Of a stretch of 64,000 nt of DNA, positions 45,246-56,473 are shown piece by piece; within the stretch, counting starts at the first letter, position 1, and each line of letters opens with the position of its first letter. Below the pieces are notes generated by a model. It did not search any database and was not told the origin of the DNA. It saw only the letters and a list, made by a program, of their open reading frames with translations. The translations under genes and the position numbers were made by a program. The stretch lies in the NCBI GenBank assembly GCA_002104905.1, contig MCFE01000063.1:1-64000 (forward strand). The letters are read 5' to 3'. The stretch is from Basidiobolus meristosporus CBS 931.73 (taxonomy: Eukaryota; Basidiobolomycota; Basidiobolomycetes; Basidiobolales; Basidiobolaceae).

Positions 45246-46358
45246 TTATTCCAGAGTGGACTTGAAGCGATAAGTCTTGGTATCCTCTGGGAATCTGCAG
45301 CCCAGCTCTTCAAGCTTAACGAATGCTTTGGCGAAGTCCTCGAAAAATTTGTCGTTGTCTTTGGCATAAATAACCGTGTACTTTTTGAATCTAGAGTCTT
45401 TGACGAGCTCCATATCGGTTGGAAGCATCATTAACTCACCTGTGGACTTGTCAACATACTGGAATGGCCCATTCCATTTCTTAGGTACCCACTGCTCTTC
45501 AAGTAGAAGTCGATAGTATTCGTTCGTGAGCATGGTGGGCGAGGTAGTCCATGGACCTTCGAATCCTGAACGGTCGTGGTGGCAACGTCCCAATGCATGA
45601 GCCCCTGAAAGAGCAACTATTTCCTGATCATTGAAACCCATTCGGTAAAAGATGTCACGAATGTGGCTAGCATCCTTGGCTCCATCAGGTAATCTACCAT
45701 CTGGAGTACAATCGTTGGCGGAGAGCTTATCAGTACGGCCGGGTCTCCATGGAATGGTTGGACCGCCCATTTCTTGCACGGCCACCACTCCAGCCAATGA
45801 CCATAAGTCAGAGTAGCTGATGTCGGGGTACTTCTTTTTGATGGCTTCCAACTTTTTACGAGCTACTCCTAACCCAGCATTGCCACCATGTTCGGACTCA
45901 GGTCTGAATCTCATCGTGGCTCCATTGGACCCGCCACTACCGTCGGCCTTGTTGTATGTGCCGGACGCATGCCATGCCAACCGGAGCAATACAGGACCAA
46001 AAGACCCGTCGTCATAGTCATTATCTTCAAGGATGTCAGCGATATCATTGTAGATTGCTTGGTAATCCAGGTTATTTTTTTGCTTGGTCTCCACATTAAC
46101 ACCTGGGTTACTCTTTGGGGACGAGAGAGGGGCGACTTTGCCAGGAGGAGTCATCATGTAGTAGCCGGCAACGCCAGCCCCAGCAAATGCCAAGGCCCAG
46201 AGCATTGGGCTTGAACCACTCTTCTTGGCTGGGCCAGAGGAGTATCCACGGATCATTGAGCGCATTGCAGAATTACGGGAGGTGCCGAATAAGGCAGCGC
46301 TGGCAGCTCGGCTTGGGCTGGCTAGAACTGAGGGGCGACAAACAATACGAAAAGCCAT
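45246..46358 (-). CDS. CCP1: mitochondrial cytochrome c peroxidase (370 aa)
   Basis: Haem peroxidase that reduces hydrogen peroxide with electrons from cytochrome c in the intermembrane space. Intronless. An Arg/Ser-rich presequence (1-45) is followed by a hydrophobic sorting helix ([20 protein letters not shown], about 50-69), the bipartite signal typical of Ccp1. Distal-side residues Arg126, Trp129 and His130 lie in [13 protein letters not shown]. The proximal His254 is in [10 protein letters not shown], followed sixteen residues later by Trp270, the radical-forming tryptophan of true cytochrome c peroxidase. The Asp of LPTDMEL (about 315) completes the proximal triad. A TATA box lies about 100 bases upstream. 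Confidence 0.96.
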   Translation of the reverse strand: MAFRIVCRPSVLASPSRAASAALFGTSRNSAMRSMIRGYSSGPAKKSGSSPMLWALAFAGAGVAGYYMMTPPGKVAPLSSPKSNPGVNVETKQKNNLDYQAIYNDIADILEDNDYDDGSFGPVLLRLAWHASGTYNKADGSGGSNGATMRFRPESEHGGNAGLGVARKKLEAIKKKYPDISYSDLWSLAGVVAVQEMGGPTIPWRPGRTDKLSANDCTPDGRLPDGAKDASHIRDIFYRMGFNDQEIVALSGAHALGRCHHDRSGFEGPWTTSPTMLTNEYYRLLLEEQWVPKKWNGPFQYVDKSTGELMMLPTDMELVKDSRFKKYTVIYAKDNDKFFEDFAKAFVKLEELGCRFPEDTKTYRFKSTLE

Positions 46359-47598
46359 GATGGATTGAAAATGAAAAAGAACTATCTATCTGATGCAACG
46401 TGCACAAATCGTCCAGGTAAGAGTGAACCTTGATTACGAAGCGGCCGGCAAGACCCTATTTATAGTGGAGACAAATAGATATTATTTCTATCAAATGGAG
46501 CCCCGCGCAAATATGCATGTGGGATATATTCACATCGTCCTAAACCCAAGCGTATACGTAACCTATACCCAAGATTCTGATATGGAATTTAAAATTCAAT
46601 CAAAAGCCAGCGATTGATCCTGTGTGGCTTGAGGCACATCACTCACCCACCTCAATGCGAGGATAATTATCCAAGCATTGTGATCATTTCCACCTTCAGA
46701 GAATTATCGTGGTGTTGGGTCCTAGGTTTCCCATGCGAAATGGATGCCAATGGTATATGCTGGTTCCAGTATCAAGAAATCCAGGTCTATCTGTTTACAG
46801 ACCGATTGTAGATACCAGTGACGTCACCACTGACGCAGATCCATCGTTTTCATATGGCTGATATAGGATTGTTGTATGGAAGAATAATGTCAACCCGGCC
46901 TCACTTGATTATCGTTGATCAAGACTTATTTAGCTGAGAACACCTCATCATGATGACTCTCGGGGACTGGGCTCAAAGTAATGATGCCTCATTTTTCCTT
47001 TCAGATTGCCAGCCAAACGCACATTGGCCTGGTGGATTAAAGCTTTGCTACAGATGAGGATCCATATTTCCATTCGTCATCTATTGTGTGGGTCGAACAT
47101 GTGGTACTAAGTACAATCCGTTGACTCAGTAAATCTGACTCCAAACCAATGGTGGCTTAGAAACGGGGTATTACTAAAACATCGATTTTTCATCAGCTGA
47201 AACCTGGCTATTTACGTTGTACGTACACACTACATTCATGAGATCGGGTCGTGTTGGCAATAATTCAGCTCCAATTGGGCAAGCAGCTGTCTCAGCTGGG
47301 TTTGTCAACCCAAGTTTTCTTGAAGGGCTACATGTTGTTGAGTAGCTCTTCTCGGTGGTGTGGGTAGTCAGTGTTAAACAGGATCTTTCCTAGCGGTGTG
47401 GGCCGGTCGTGTTTTATTGCTAGCCATGGCATTGATCTGTTTCAGAGCTCGGGGCACCGCAGTATATCTTTACTCATTCTAATGCAAGCTTCTGACCATC
47501 AAATATGGCATTTATTGTGATACACCTTAGCAGCATCCTACACTGTACACTCATTTATTGAGATTTAGTAGAAGAGCATGCAGCTCCATATCCAGCGG
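46359..47598. other. intergenic, no supported gene
   Basis: About 1.2 kb including the CCP1 promoter and the 3' flank of the aldo/keto reductase. Nothing else recognised. Confidence 0.5.
46457..46464 (-). promoter_or_regulatory. TATA box of CCP1
   Basis: TATAAATA on the minus strand, 99-106 bases before ATG 46358. Confidence 0.6.
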
Positions 47599-48864
47599 CT
47601 ATGGGTTTTTCGTTGGATCCCAACCTAAGGGGAGAGGTGTCAGTCTAACTTCTTGGCCGAGATGATGTTCTCCATTGCGCAGCTGACCTGTTGTGAAGTA
47701 TTCGTCGCAGCTGTCCAGCAATTTCATATCGGCATCGTCTAGTTCGAAGTCAAAAATCTCTGCGTTGCTTTTGATTCTCACCTCCTTGTCTGATTTCGGA
47801 AAAACAATATAGCCATGCTGAAGTGACCATCGCAAGAGAATTTGGGCAGGGTCTTTGGAGTGCTTCGATGCAATATTTACCAATCTCTCATCGTTCAGTT
47901 TCCTCCCTTTGGCTAATGGCGAATAAGCCTCCACAGCTATATTGAGTTTTCTACAGTATTCCACCAACTCCACCCGGGTCAACCACGGATGGATCTGATG
48001 AGAGACATTCAGGTTGAACGATAAATATCCCAAATGAAATTGTACTAAATTTACCTCAATCTGGTTTATAACTGGTCTGATAGTGCAATACTCCAACAAT
48101 TCATCCAGGTGATGTTTTCCGTAGTTAGAAACCCCTATGTAAGAATGCCGGTCAACAATTTCGAATAATCCACGAGGCATCACAGAAATCAAACCGATAT
48201 TCCGAATAAGCCCTTTCTTCACCAACTCTTCCAATGCCTGCCAGCTCTCTTTTCTCTTCCTTGGGCCTGGGTTGGGCGAGTGCAACAAATAAAGGTCTAG
48301 GTAATCTAAGCCCAGGAGCCTCAGGCTGTTGTTGAAAGCTGTCATAGTGCTCTCATAGCCTTGATCACAATTGTTCAATTTCGTCGAAATAAAAACCTAT
48401 AAAACATGAGCTGCGAGTTGAGCGTATTTCACATGGGTCTTGAGGATTCGTTGCTTCAGTACCTCTTCTCGGGGAATACCACTAATCAATATGTCAGTAG
48501 GGCTGACGGAAAGCAGACATGTGCAGCTCTAACCTCTTTCGTAATGCCTCGCCAACATCTTTCTCATTTCTGTACCCAGCTGCTGTATCGATCAGTCTGT
48601 ATCCCGCCTAACGGTGAATTTCGTAAACCTGGATTGACTTGAGTAGCAAAGTAATTGCGAACCAACCTTCAGCGCGATCAGAACCGCATTTTCAGCAACT
48701 TCTCCTGGCTTGGCCTGGTAAACCCCCAAACCGAATTGTGGTATAGTGTTACCATTGCTCAAACTCAACTTGGAACGGATAGACAACATTTTTGTGGGTT
48801 GGAAATAGGAATAGCTTAAGAATGCCAGAAACAGGGCAAAGCCGGCGCTAATTATCCTTCTCAT
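47599..48864 (-). CDS. aldo/keto reductase with N-terminal hydrophobic anchor (322 aa, six exons)
   Basis: NADPH-dependent carbonyl reductase of the AKR superfamily. Exons 48864-48667, 48607-48534, 48481-48463 (19 nt), 48396-48195, 48134-48055 and 47994-47599; all phases agree. The barrel reads NGNTIPQFGLGVYQ, AGYRLIDTAAGYRNEKDVGEAL (catalytic Asp and Tyr), VFISTKL (Lys), LDYLDLYLLHSP (His), IGVSNYGKHHL, NQIEIHPWL, VEAYSPLAKG and FPKSDKEVRIKSN (cofactor binding). The first 25 residues (RRIISAGFALFLAFLSYSYF) form a membrane helix or signal anchor, not usual for this family. The in-frame ATG of KMLSIRSK (residue 26) would give a soluble form. Two of its introns are exactly 60 nt and lack in-frame stops. 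Confidence 0.9.
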
Positions 48865-48988
48865 ATTGAAGCAACAAATCTACGATTACCCTGCACGATG
48901 ATCTACTGTTCGTCCTAAGCCACCTAGATTTTCATGCCAGCTCAGGCTAAGCCAGGTTTCCGCCGGAATACTATAGCAAGCAATGGAA

Positions 48989-48995
48989 TATAAAG
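48989..48995 (+). promoter_or_regulatory. TATA box of a possible small gene
   Basis: TATAAAG on the plus strand, 44-50 bases before ATG 49039. Confidence 0.4.
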
Positions 48996-49038
48996 CACGA
49001 TGGAGCGGTGCTAATTGCATCATTTGAACAAAGCATCG

Positions 49039-49287
49039 ATGATGAAATCATTTTGCACTCATGTGCCATCAACGGACGGGGGTTGGGTGAGTGATCGTCA
49101 ATCGGCCAAATATTCCCCGCTGAATCTAGAGAGGGTTCGATTTAATTACTCAAAGGATGCACAAGAATGGTAATCTGTCCCGATCTCGGCCGTAATTCGC
49201 AACAAAATCAAGAGTCTGAAGAGGTTAAAAGGCGAAGCAGATGATGTTTCGTCCGCTCGTGCCAAGCGGTGCACGATGCTAGGATAA
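49039..49287 (+). CDS. possible small gene (44 aa, or 64 aa if spliced)
   Basis: From ATG 49039 the frame reads MMKSFCTHVPSTDGGW then VSDRQSAKYSPLNLERVRF and DAQEW to a TAA. Splicing at GTAATC (49170) to an AG ending at 49223 joins in phase to LKGEADDVSSARAKRCTMLG and a stop at 49287. The acceptor is GAG, which is rare, so the shorter form is possible. A TATA box is well placed. No family recognised; hydrophilic, with no signal peptide. It lies in the space between two divergent genes and does not overlap either. Confidence 0.38.
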
Positions 49288-49754
49288 TGAGCGAGTCGGC
49301 TCTTTCCTACTCAAACGTCTATTTAGGTCGCAATCTCGAGAACGAGATGTGAAAAGGAAAATCTACAAAGGCATTCTCCTTGAATGCTCCCAATCAATAA
49401 ACACATGTCACATGAGTCTGCGGAGAGAATTCTCATCTGAATCGTGATGACCAATCAGATCCAGCGACTGACGGGAGCTCGTCATTACGCTAGGAGAAAT
49501 CCCGAAACATTCAGCCGTTCGTTTCTTTTCGTAGGCATTGTCAAGCGAATCGAATCAATTGATGGTTTAGTTTCAGTAGCACCTAGATGGCATATCTATT
49601 TCTCGTGTATGGCCGCTAAGCCTACTTGGTATTTAAATCATGTGTTTTGGATGGTCTCTTCAAATTCCCTTCGGTTCCAGTATTTAGTATTTCAAGTAGC
49701 ACCCTATATTCAGCTTTCTAGCAGAAAGTAGTCTCAAATCAACGCAATTTCCCA
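49288..49754. other. intergenic, promoter of UPF0357 gene
   Basis: No supported frame; leader of the next gene. Confidence 0.5.
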
Positions 49755-50164
49755 ATGTTGGTGATACAGCAATTCTTCCTGGCCCTGCCAGTTCTTATCT
49801 TAGGTAAATATCTCTGGAATACTGTACGGTCCATACCGTTGTTAATAAATCTCTTTGGGACATAGCTTACTATTTGGTACGTCGGTTTCTCCTTAAACGA
49901 GGGTACCACCCTGTAAGCGGAAGAACTTTCCTTGAGGATCTCGAGAACGGGCTCAATAGCGAAAACTTCGACATCATCCAAAACATTGAGAGTGGCGATT
50001 CCCGACCCGGTCTCGACAGCGAAGAAATCCAAAAGATCATGAAGAAGCACAGCTGCACTTTTGACGAAGCACGAGTGATCAGACAAAAAACGAAATTCCA
50101 AAGCAACAACATAGATCCAGCCACCGGCATGCCCCTAGACCCCAAAGCGGTTATCTTCGGTTAG
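49755..50164 (+). CDS. UPF0357 family protein, YCL012C-like (115 aa)
   Basis: Exon 1 49755-49803 and exon 2 49866-50164; the 62-nt intron (GTAAAT..CATAG) splits an Ala codon. A hydrophobic N-terminal helix (FFLALPVLILAYYLVRRFLL) anchors the protein. The rest follows the UPF0357 pattern: GRTFLEDLENG, FDIIQNIESGDSRPGLDSEE, IMKKHSCTFDEARVIRQ, NNIDPATGMPLDPKAV. The function of this fungal family is unknown; the anchor suggests an endomembrane protein. Length matches the yeast member. Confidence 0.85.
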
Positions 50165-50615
50165 TCACAACCGGTGGCAACATTGCATTTGCCCTGTAGA
50201 AATAGGTTCTTTATATTCGGATTAAATTTTGGTTACTTCAACTCTACCCCCTTGCCAACTGCAGTGTGGTATACAAGATAATATACCCTAGGCATCCTTC
50301 TGTCACGTATGCTCGGTCTTTCACGAATTTGATATGTAGAGCTATGAGTGTATTGGTCAAAGAGTTCGGTTTTCTGTTTGTTTATATGGTTATACACTAT
50401 ACAACCTATGGTTTTCGGTAACTTAAGCATTCTGTAGGATACGGGGTGATTGAGTATACACGTGTGGAAACTTCTTCACTAGGATATGTACATAGAATAG
50501 GATAGACTGGGGTTTGGGGAAATATAACAAATAATCAGTTACTGCAAGCAACAACTGTGATGCCGGATTCGTCTGAGCTCAGCAGAGTTTCTTGTCCAGC
50601 AGAAAGAAGGCGATA
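50165..50615. other. convergent intergenic spacer
   Basis: AT-rich 3' flanks, nothing recognised. Confidence 0.5.
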
Positions 50616-50777
50616 TTAATAGATCCAGGTGGCGAATTCAAATTCCAGTTCACGATCAATGGTCTCTTGCAAATTTTGCAAGCAAGGCGCATCAGGGCCA
50701 AGGACGTGTCTAGGAATCACCAACGCTTGTGAGGCAACTGCATAGCTTAAAATTAGATAAACAAACCGAATGTTCAT
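50616..50777 (-). CDS. small secreted peptide precursor (53 aa)
   Basis: ATG 50777. A clear signal peptide (MNIRFVYLILSYAVASQA, hydrophobic core with AxA-like cleavage) leaves a mature acidic peptide of about 35 residues containing PRHVLGPDAPCLQNLQ and ending EFATWIY. There is one cysteine, no Kex2 repeats and no CaaX box, so it is not an ordinary mating pheromone precursor. A TATA box lies 71-78 bases upstream. Function unknown; secreted signal or effector is a guess. Confidence 0.5.
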   Translation of the reverse strand: MNIRFVYLILSYAVASQALVIPRHVLGPDAPCLQNLQETIDRELEFEFATWIY

Positions 50778-53168
50778 CGCGGTTGGGTTTTGATGAAAAA
50801 TAAAGGGGTACTACTGTAACGAGCAATGGATGTAGAGTTACTAGCAGCTTTTATATCTGAAACGATCTGAAAATTTGATAGGGAAAAAGTACGATTCCAT
50901 ATTCTGAAACCGCAACGATTGATTTGACGAATGCAAATCTAGCTTTCAACATAGAGCAAGCTGAACCCTTAGGGTATGTTGAAGTAGTGTTGGGGACAAA
51001 AGTCAGCGGGTCTCAGCGAACTCTTGATGCTTCCTATTAATGTGGCACAAATTAAGAATAGTGACACTATGTCACTCGAGAAACTTGTTCCGTACCCTTG
51101 CAGCGACACACCAAAACAGAATAGACTGTGACTCATCGTGTGACATCCAGATCGTATGCTTTTAAACTTCCAATACGGAATATTAGGACTGGACATAGCT
51201 ACTTGGTAGTCATTGCCAATTATGGATATATTTTGCTGCTGTCCAACAAACATCTCCTTAATTGAAGATTTGTATCGCACATCGAATAGGAGTAAGCGTA
51301 TCTGTCATCAACCAGGCTATCACCTAGGACTTTGACTCTCACTATTGGGTGCATTCTATAAAACTTGGTATCTCAGCAGCTTTCGTGTGTGTTCACCACT
51401 ACATTGGTAGATGTTTTCGATGCCCCTCATTTTGGCCAGGAGAGCATGGGCACCCACTATGATTTGCTGGATGGCAGTTTATGCCCCGAAGAGCACGAAA
51501 AGAGACGCAGCAGTAATGAGGGCATATTGTTTGCGATCCTGTGAGCGAAGAGGAAAACAGTAGCCTCAAGGATGCGTTTCGTAGTTGAAGTTTGCCAGAA
51601 ATGGGATTAAAATCTTACTGGGATAGAGTACATCCTGGTGCTTATTACCTATTTGGCAAGTGGCCGTGGAACCTGGCGAGCCGCTGATTAAGCTCAATAC
51701 ATCTCCGCAACAGGGCAAATTCCAGATCATCCCCACTCAGAATCTATGAAGCAATCTATTGTGCACTCTGGATGCATAGCTGCCGGTTGTGGGTATTCTC
51801 AGGGAACGAATGATTTCCATGTCTTGGAGCATTGTGCTAGATTGAAGTACTGTGAAATCGAACACATATTTAGTTGCACAGAGTATACATGTACACCCAT
51901 TCTTTCCATCATTGCGTAGATTAATAGGAATATGCACACACTAATTAAATGGGTAACCATCCTCCACTTGACACTCTTCAAGAAGTAGTCGTAAGGTAGG
52001 CTTGGCTGGCTCATCCTTTTCAACTTCAGCTGCCTCCCAAAGCATCCTTGAGCAAATATACCATTCTACGCCGGTGCATTTGGCGGTTCTTTTTTGTTGT
52101 TTTGCCAAGGCATCATCAAATTGGCAACAATTGATCTAGGAACAATCCAGGATGAACGATCGTTACCATTTATTAACAAATTAATCTATTCTGCTGGTCA
52201 ACCACCAGGTGCTACATTAAAACAAGCTGAGAATGAGTAACAGAGTAACACACTCTATTTAGTACTTCATATCTGGCTCTGGTGTTCACGGGTTGGTGGG
52301 GACCGACGTTGATCTTATGGAAAGTGTTCAAAGAATCTTTTCAGTCTAGCCCCTCATGTTTCTTGACCAGCGAGGGCTTCTGAGTCGAGGCATCCCGTAT
52401 GAAGATCTAAATATCATAGTACTAGTAATTCAACAAGCCTACACAAGGCGCGGATGGAACATGTTCGATTACCATTCGAATGAACATTTGAAGGCCGGAT
52501 AACGGATGTATTGCATACCATGGCCCACCAATCTCTATTCCATATACAAAGTAGAATTAACTTTAGGAAGCCGCATAATGCTTCCATCAAATCCAGAGGG
52601 ATTTTTCGGATCCAGGTGTGAGTTTGGGGACGCATTTGACCGTAAGTAGTATTCATTGTGCATCCACTGCAGGCACCCTCTTGATACGGGCTCTCAGAAT
52701 CACTATATCACATAGAGGCTGGCGCAACACTTGGGATTGGTTTCCTCCTTTTTCTATTCGTTTAATTTAAACCGAGTCTTTGTTTATTGCCCAAGTTAGA
52801 TAAAATCTCGACTCATTACTCCAGGAACGATGGGGTTTATAGGTCAGCTTTGCACCATTTGACCACATTGATTCTGTCTGGTTGTTGGAATTACCTGCTC
52901 CTCAAGGAATATTCAGCCACGTAGGGGATACTGATGTCTATGACGACAGAAGTAGATCAGCAAATCCTGTCTCCGGTAAGCAAACGGATGAACCGTGGAC
53001 TTCAAACATCCCCATTTACGGAGGTTGTCTTGTTAGAGATCCACTGATATCACTCATCGACAGGGACTCAGTGGATGCTTTCCCACATGGAAGTAGCCGA
53101 GGGGTAGGTATGCAGTAGTATGCAAAGGTTGCCAACTTTGGGGCATCTGCTATGATGTCAAGAATGGT
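50778..53168. other. long region with no firm gene
   Basis: About 2.4 kb. Around 51410-51730 several short protein-like frames overlap on both strands after a TATAAAAC at 51356; I could not build a consistent gene. The remainder shows nothing. Confidence 0.45.
50848..50855 (-). promoter_or_regulatory. TATA box of the 53-aa secreted peptide gene
   Basis: TATAAAAG on the minus strand, 71-78 bases before ATG 50777. Confidence 0.55.
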
Positions 53169-53643
53169 CTAGAGTACTCTGATACTGCATGAATTAGGGT
53201 TATTAAGCTCCTCTGATGACTTTCCTTCCTGGTCCGTTAGTTCTACCCAGTAGGGCCGTGGTGCTCCATCGGGATCTAGTCGATTCCGGAGGATGGTCTC
53301 ATTCCACTACAATGCGAATGATTAAAGGTGTAATGGTTTGTGCTCTCGATATATAGATAGATATGTACATGAATACCTGGCTAAAAGATGGATTCTGAGG
53401 AACAGAAGGGATACTTTCGGATGCTTTCATGCTGAAACAAAAATGACTCCATCTCGGCAAGCACAGAAAATCATTGTCATATAGCAAGAAAATTCTCTGT
53501 TGCATGGGGTTGGGCTTTCTTCCTAGAAGCATTGGAATATGTGTAGGACAGTCTACAACCATCATTGGTCTTCTCGAAGTGAGTATGACCACCTGAAGAT
53601 TAAACAATGGATCTACATTCGTGTTTGACTTTGCTGGTTGCAT
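53169..53643 (-). CDS. possible two-exon gene, unknown (134 aa)
   Basis: Exon 1 53643-53377 (89 codons) ends PQNPSFSQ at a GTATTC donor. After a 70-nt intron with CTTTAATC branch and TGTAG acceptor, exon 2 53306-53169 reads WNETILRNRLDPDGAPRPYW then VELTDQEGKSSEELNN to a stop, phase 0. Exon 2 is strikingly protein-like and hydrophilic. Exon 1 includes FLLYDNDFLCLPRW. No family recognised. No clear TATA box; the exon 1 start could also lie further downstream at MKASES. Confidence 0.42.
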
Positions 53644-54565
53644 AGCAGATAACGGTTTCAAGTTATTTTTTCATTCTGTCAGTATGTTGCTGTTTTGTAT
53701 ATGTACTATTGACGGAGTATTGTGGGCCTGGTGAAGGTCCGTCGTGCCATATGAGCAAAGGGCAGGGTGATCTACTAAATGTAATATCGGACATTCCAAG
53801 CTCGGAAAATTTCATTTAAATGGTGCAGATGTTATAAGAGCTATAAGCTTTATTGCCTGCAGTTACCTTTACTGGACAAAGGCACCTAATCGTCAAGGCC
53901 CGTACGCTTTATTGAACCAACTTTGGCGCCTATATTGCCACGAATCCGCCAGCCCAGGGGAATGGCGGGTTCTTATTCCCATTCCGGAAAGATGGTAATC
54001 GGAAAAGATTGTATACCATCTGTGGATTAGTACTCCATACTCTATGCCACAAGGGTGAACTGTGCATGACGTTTTGTATAAGAAGTGTAGGCAGAATTTA
54101 GCCAAAGGTAATATCATCAGTGTCACACAGCACACATGTTGATAGATTAAAACAATTCAAGGTCTAAAACGGTAAACAAGATGTTCAACCGATATTTATC
54201 GCCTTGCTACATACATGTATAATATAGCAACTCATGTATGCCGAGAAAGCATATTTTCTCTCCCAGTGCCTATACTGTGCTTGTTTCTGCAGTTTCAGAT
54301 CCCCTTAGACAGAATTCTCCTGGTTTGGTTTTCTAAATTTTGGTTAAAGATAGAGACGACGACCTCATCTTCTATTCCTTTTCAACCCACCATCCCTGTC
54401 ATCATTTTTGCCTTCTATTTTACACTTCGCCAAACCAAGAAGTGCTGGCTTAGACACTGTAACCCTATTCTCTTCCTTTATGGACCTTCGATAAGCCGAT
54501 TTTCTCCGCGCTCATAAATTGCCACAATACCAACCCTGACGAGAGTGCTCAAAGGGGTATAGAAA
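53644..54565. other. intergenic, leader of the PPxY gene
   Basis: A 100-codon frame at 54215-54517 lies in the leader and has a hydrophobic, low-complexity product; I do not call it. Confidence 0.5.
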
Positions 54566-55509
54566 ATGAGCAGTCCAGCCCTCACAACGGCACCCGTAGA
54601 TGATCAATTAATCCCACCAAGAACTTCCTCCATGGTGGGAACGGGCATCCTAGAGGTGGATGATGAAGGAAATTTAGTCACCCCTCGACCAGTTAGAGGT
54701 GTTAGCATGGTTTCCACATCGCATCCGACCCCCACAGAGAATAATGCCAGTAGCCTGAATGATTCCACAAACGATTCATCACATCAACCTGCGATTCCTG
54801 TTGGGATTCTTTCCCGACATATCCTCCAAAAAAAGCATCTACGACAGCAGTTTCTATTGCACATTGCGGCGGAGATTCTCATCACCACTGGGGTAATCAC
54901 GATACTCAAGCAAGTCACTGTGGTATCCTGGATTATCTGGGTGGTAATTTCCTTTGTGCTGTTAGTACTCTTTCCCTTTCAACTTTGGGTAAATATCTGG
55001 ACTACTATCAACTTTCCGTGCCATGGCTAAATCGCTTCAATTTTCGAAAGAAATATAAAACTAGGGTTCGAGTCTTGAATGTTAAATTACAGCATGAGCT
55101 GGACACGTACCTAACTCTTATAAGAACATATGCACGAGCGGACAATGAAGAGTATGAATACGATCCCCTCCACTTAGTCCCCCCACCGCCGACATACGCG
55201 ATAGCCAAGGAGCAACCACCTGCATACTTCGTACCCCCGACAAATGACCAGACCCAGCGAGCCTCTAGTATAACCAGACCAAATGAACTGAGTTTGAGCC
55301 ATAGGCTTAGGGCAAGTATAATCTCTATAGACAATACCACCGTTGGTATGTCACAGGTTGTCAATCGTACGAACAGCATAGCAGAGCATGGTCCAACCAC
55401 CACTGACTTCAGGCCACCTAGCTACCGAAGTACTGAGAGTGGGGTGGGGCGATCTTCGGAGTCGAATATGGTCATAACCCTGGAAAGAGACGAACGTATC
55501 GTTTTGTAA
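54566..55509 (+). CDS. two-helix membrane protein with three PPxY motifs, candidate Rsp5-type adaptor (293 aa)
   Basis: Exon 1 54566-54988 and exon 2 55051-55509. The 62-nt intron (GTAAAT, branch GGCTAAATC, acceptor GAAAG) is phase 0 and removes the stop that otherwise breaks the frame. The first 85 residues are Ser/Thr/Pro-rich. Two hydrophobic segments follow (FLLHIAAEILITTGVITIL and SWIIWVVISFVLLVLFPF). The cytosolic tail has helix RVRVLNVKLQHELDTYLTLI and then three PPxY motifs: PPTY, PPAY and PPSY. PPxY motifs bind WW domains of NEDD4/Rsp5 ubiquitin ligases. The overall design resembles yeast Bsd2/Rcr-type adaptors, but I see no direct homology. Confidence 0.72.
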
Positions 55510-56473
55510 GCGCGGTCGCTACCTAAGTTAACGGCGGACTCTTCACCAATAAACGGCTTAATACCCCTCCCACAATATGATTGACAATTTGAACTCCCAC
55601 TTACGGAAATTCCGCACCCATCATTTCTTCTACATATACACCATTCAACAGGAGTTTCAGCTTCCAACCTATCTATTAATGATTAAAGAGGCAAACCGAC
55701 GTTCTGACTTCCATAAACAGATTTGACCAGCCAATCTCATGCTATGCATTTCTTTCGCCCTAATCACCACCAAGGCCTATTACTCCGTTGGCTTGATATC
55801 CACATGGTCTTCCATCGCTAGAGTAGCCGAATCTACTCATTCTCCAGTCGAGCTGAATCAAAAGGAGTGTATCCCATGTATCATTGTGGCTGTCCAAATA
55901 AGGTGTAATGGTGTGTGGTATAATGAAGAACATGTTTTATCATTTGCTATCACTGCACTCACTCTCCAAATATCAAGGGAGGTGTTGTCTTATGCAGCAA
56001 ATTAGAGCCTAGCGAGTAGATTGAAATTTGGGAGCATGAGTCAGGATGGGTGTAATGAGTACTAAAAGGGAAGTACAGTGTTGTCTGACGAAGCAGTTGA
56101 CTTTACATTTAATCCTTTTCTGCACTGGATGGCTACTACTCCTCGGCATCCGATGACCAACACCCCTCTTCTCCCCAGTGCGGACTAGCACGAATCCACG
56201 GTCTCAGAACAGATTGGTTTGGGCCGGGCTCAAGAAAACATAAATATTTTGCGGGATATTGTATATGGATCAACTGCATTCATCAGCATTACCGGAAATC
56301 CGATGGCTTGCACAAGATGGCTGCGTTGCGGGGAATGTATGTGGTGTCAGAATCACAGGGTCACCAAAGCTAAGCGTATAGATCGATCAACAAAATAAGC
56401 GGGAATAATATTACTATTTTCAAAATTCCGAAGCTTGTGAAGCTTATTAAATAGTTTTGACCGGAAATGCAGG
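55510..56473. other. intergenic, no supported gene
   Basis: About 960 bases between convergent genes; nothing recognised. Confidence 0.5.

Noticed and set aside
51400-51740. Short protein-like pieces on both strands after a TATAAAAC
   Set aside because: Plus- and minus-strand readings looked equally good and neither could be joined by proper introns; likely over-reading of small frames.
54215-54517. 100-codon frame upstream of the PPxY gene
   Set aside because: Low-complexity hydrophobic product in the probable leader of the next gene.
54985-55050. One-base frameshift in the PPxY gene at the GGG run
   Set aside because: A 62-nt intron with donor, branch site and acceptor restores the frame without assuming an error.
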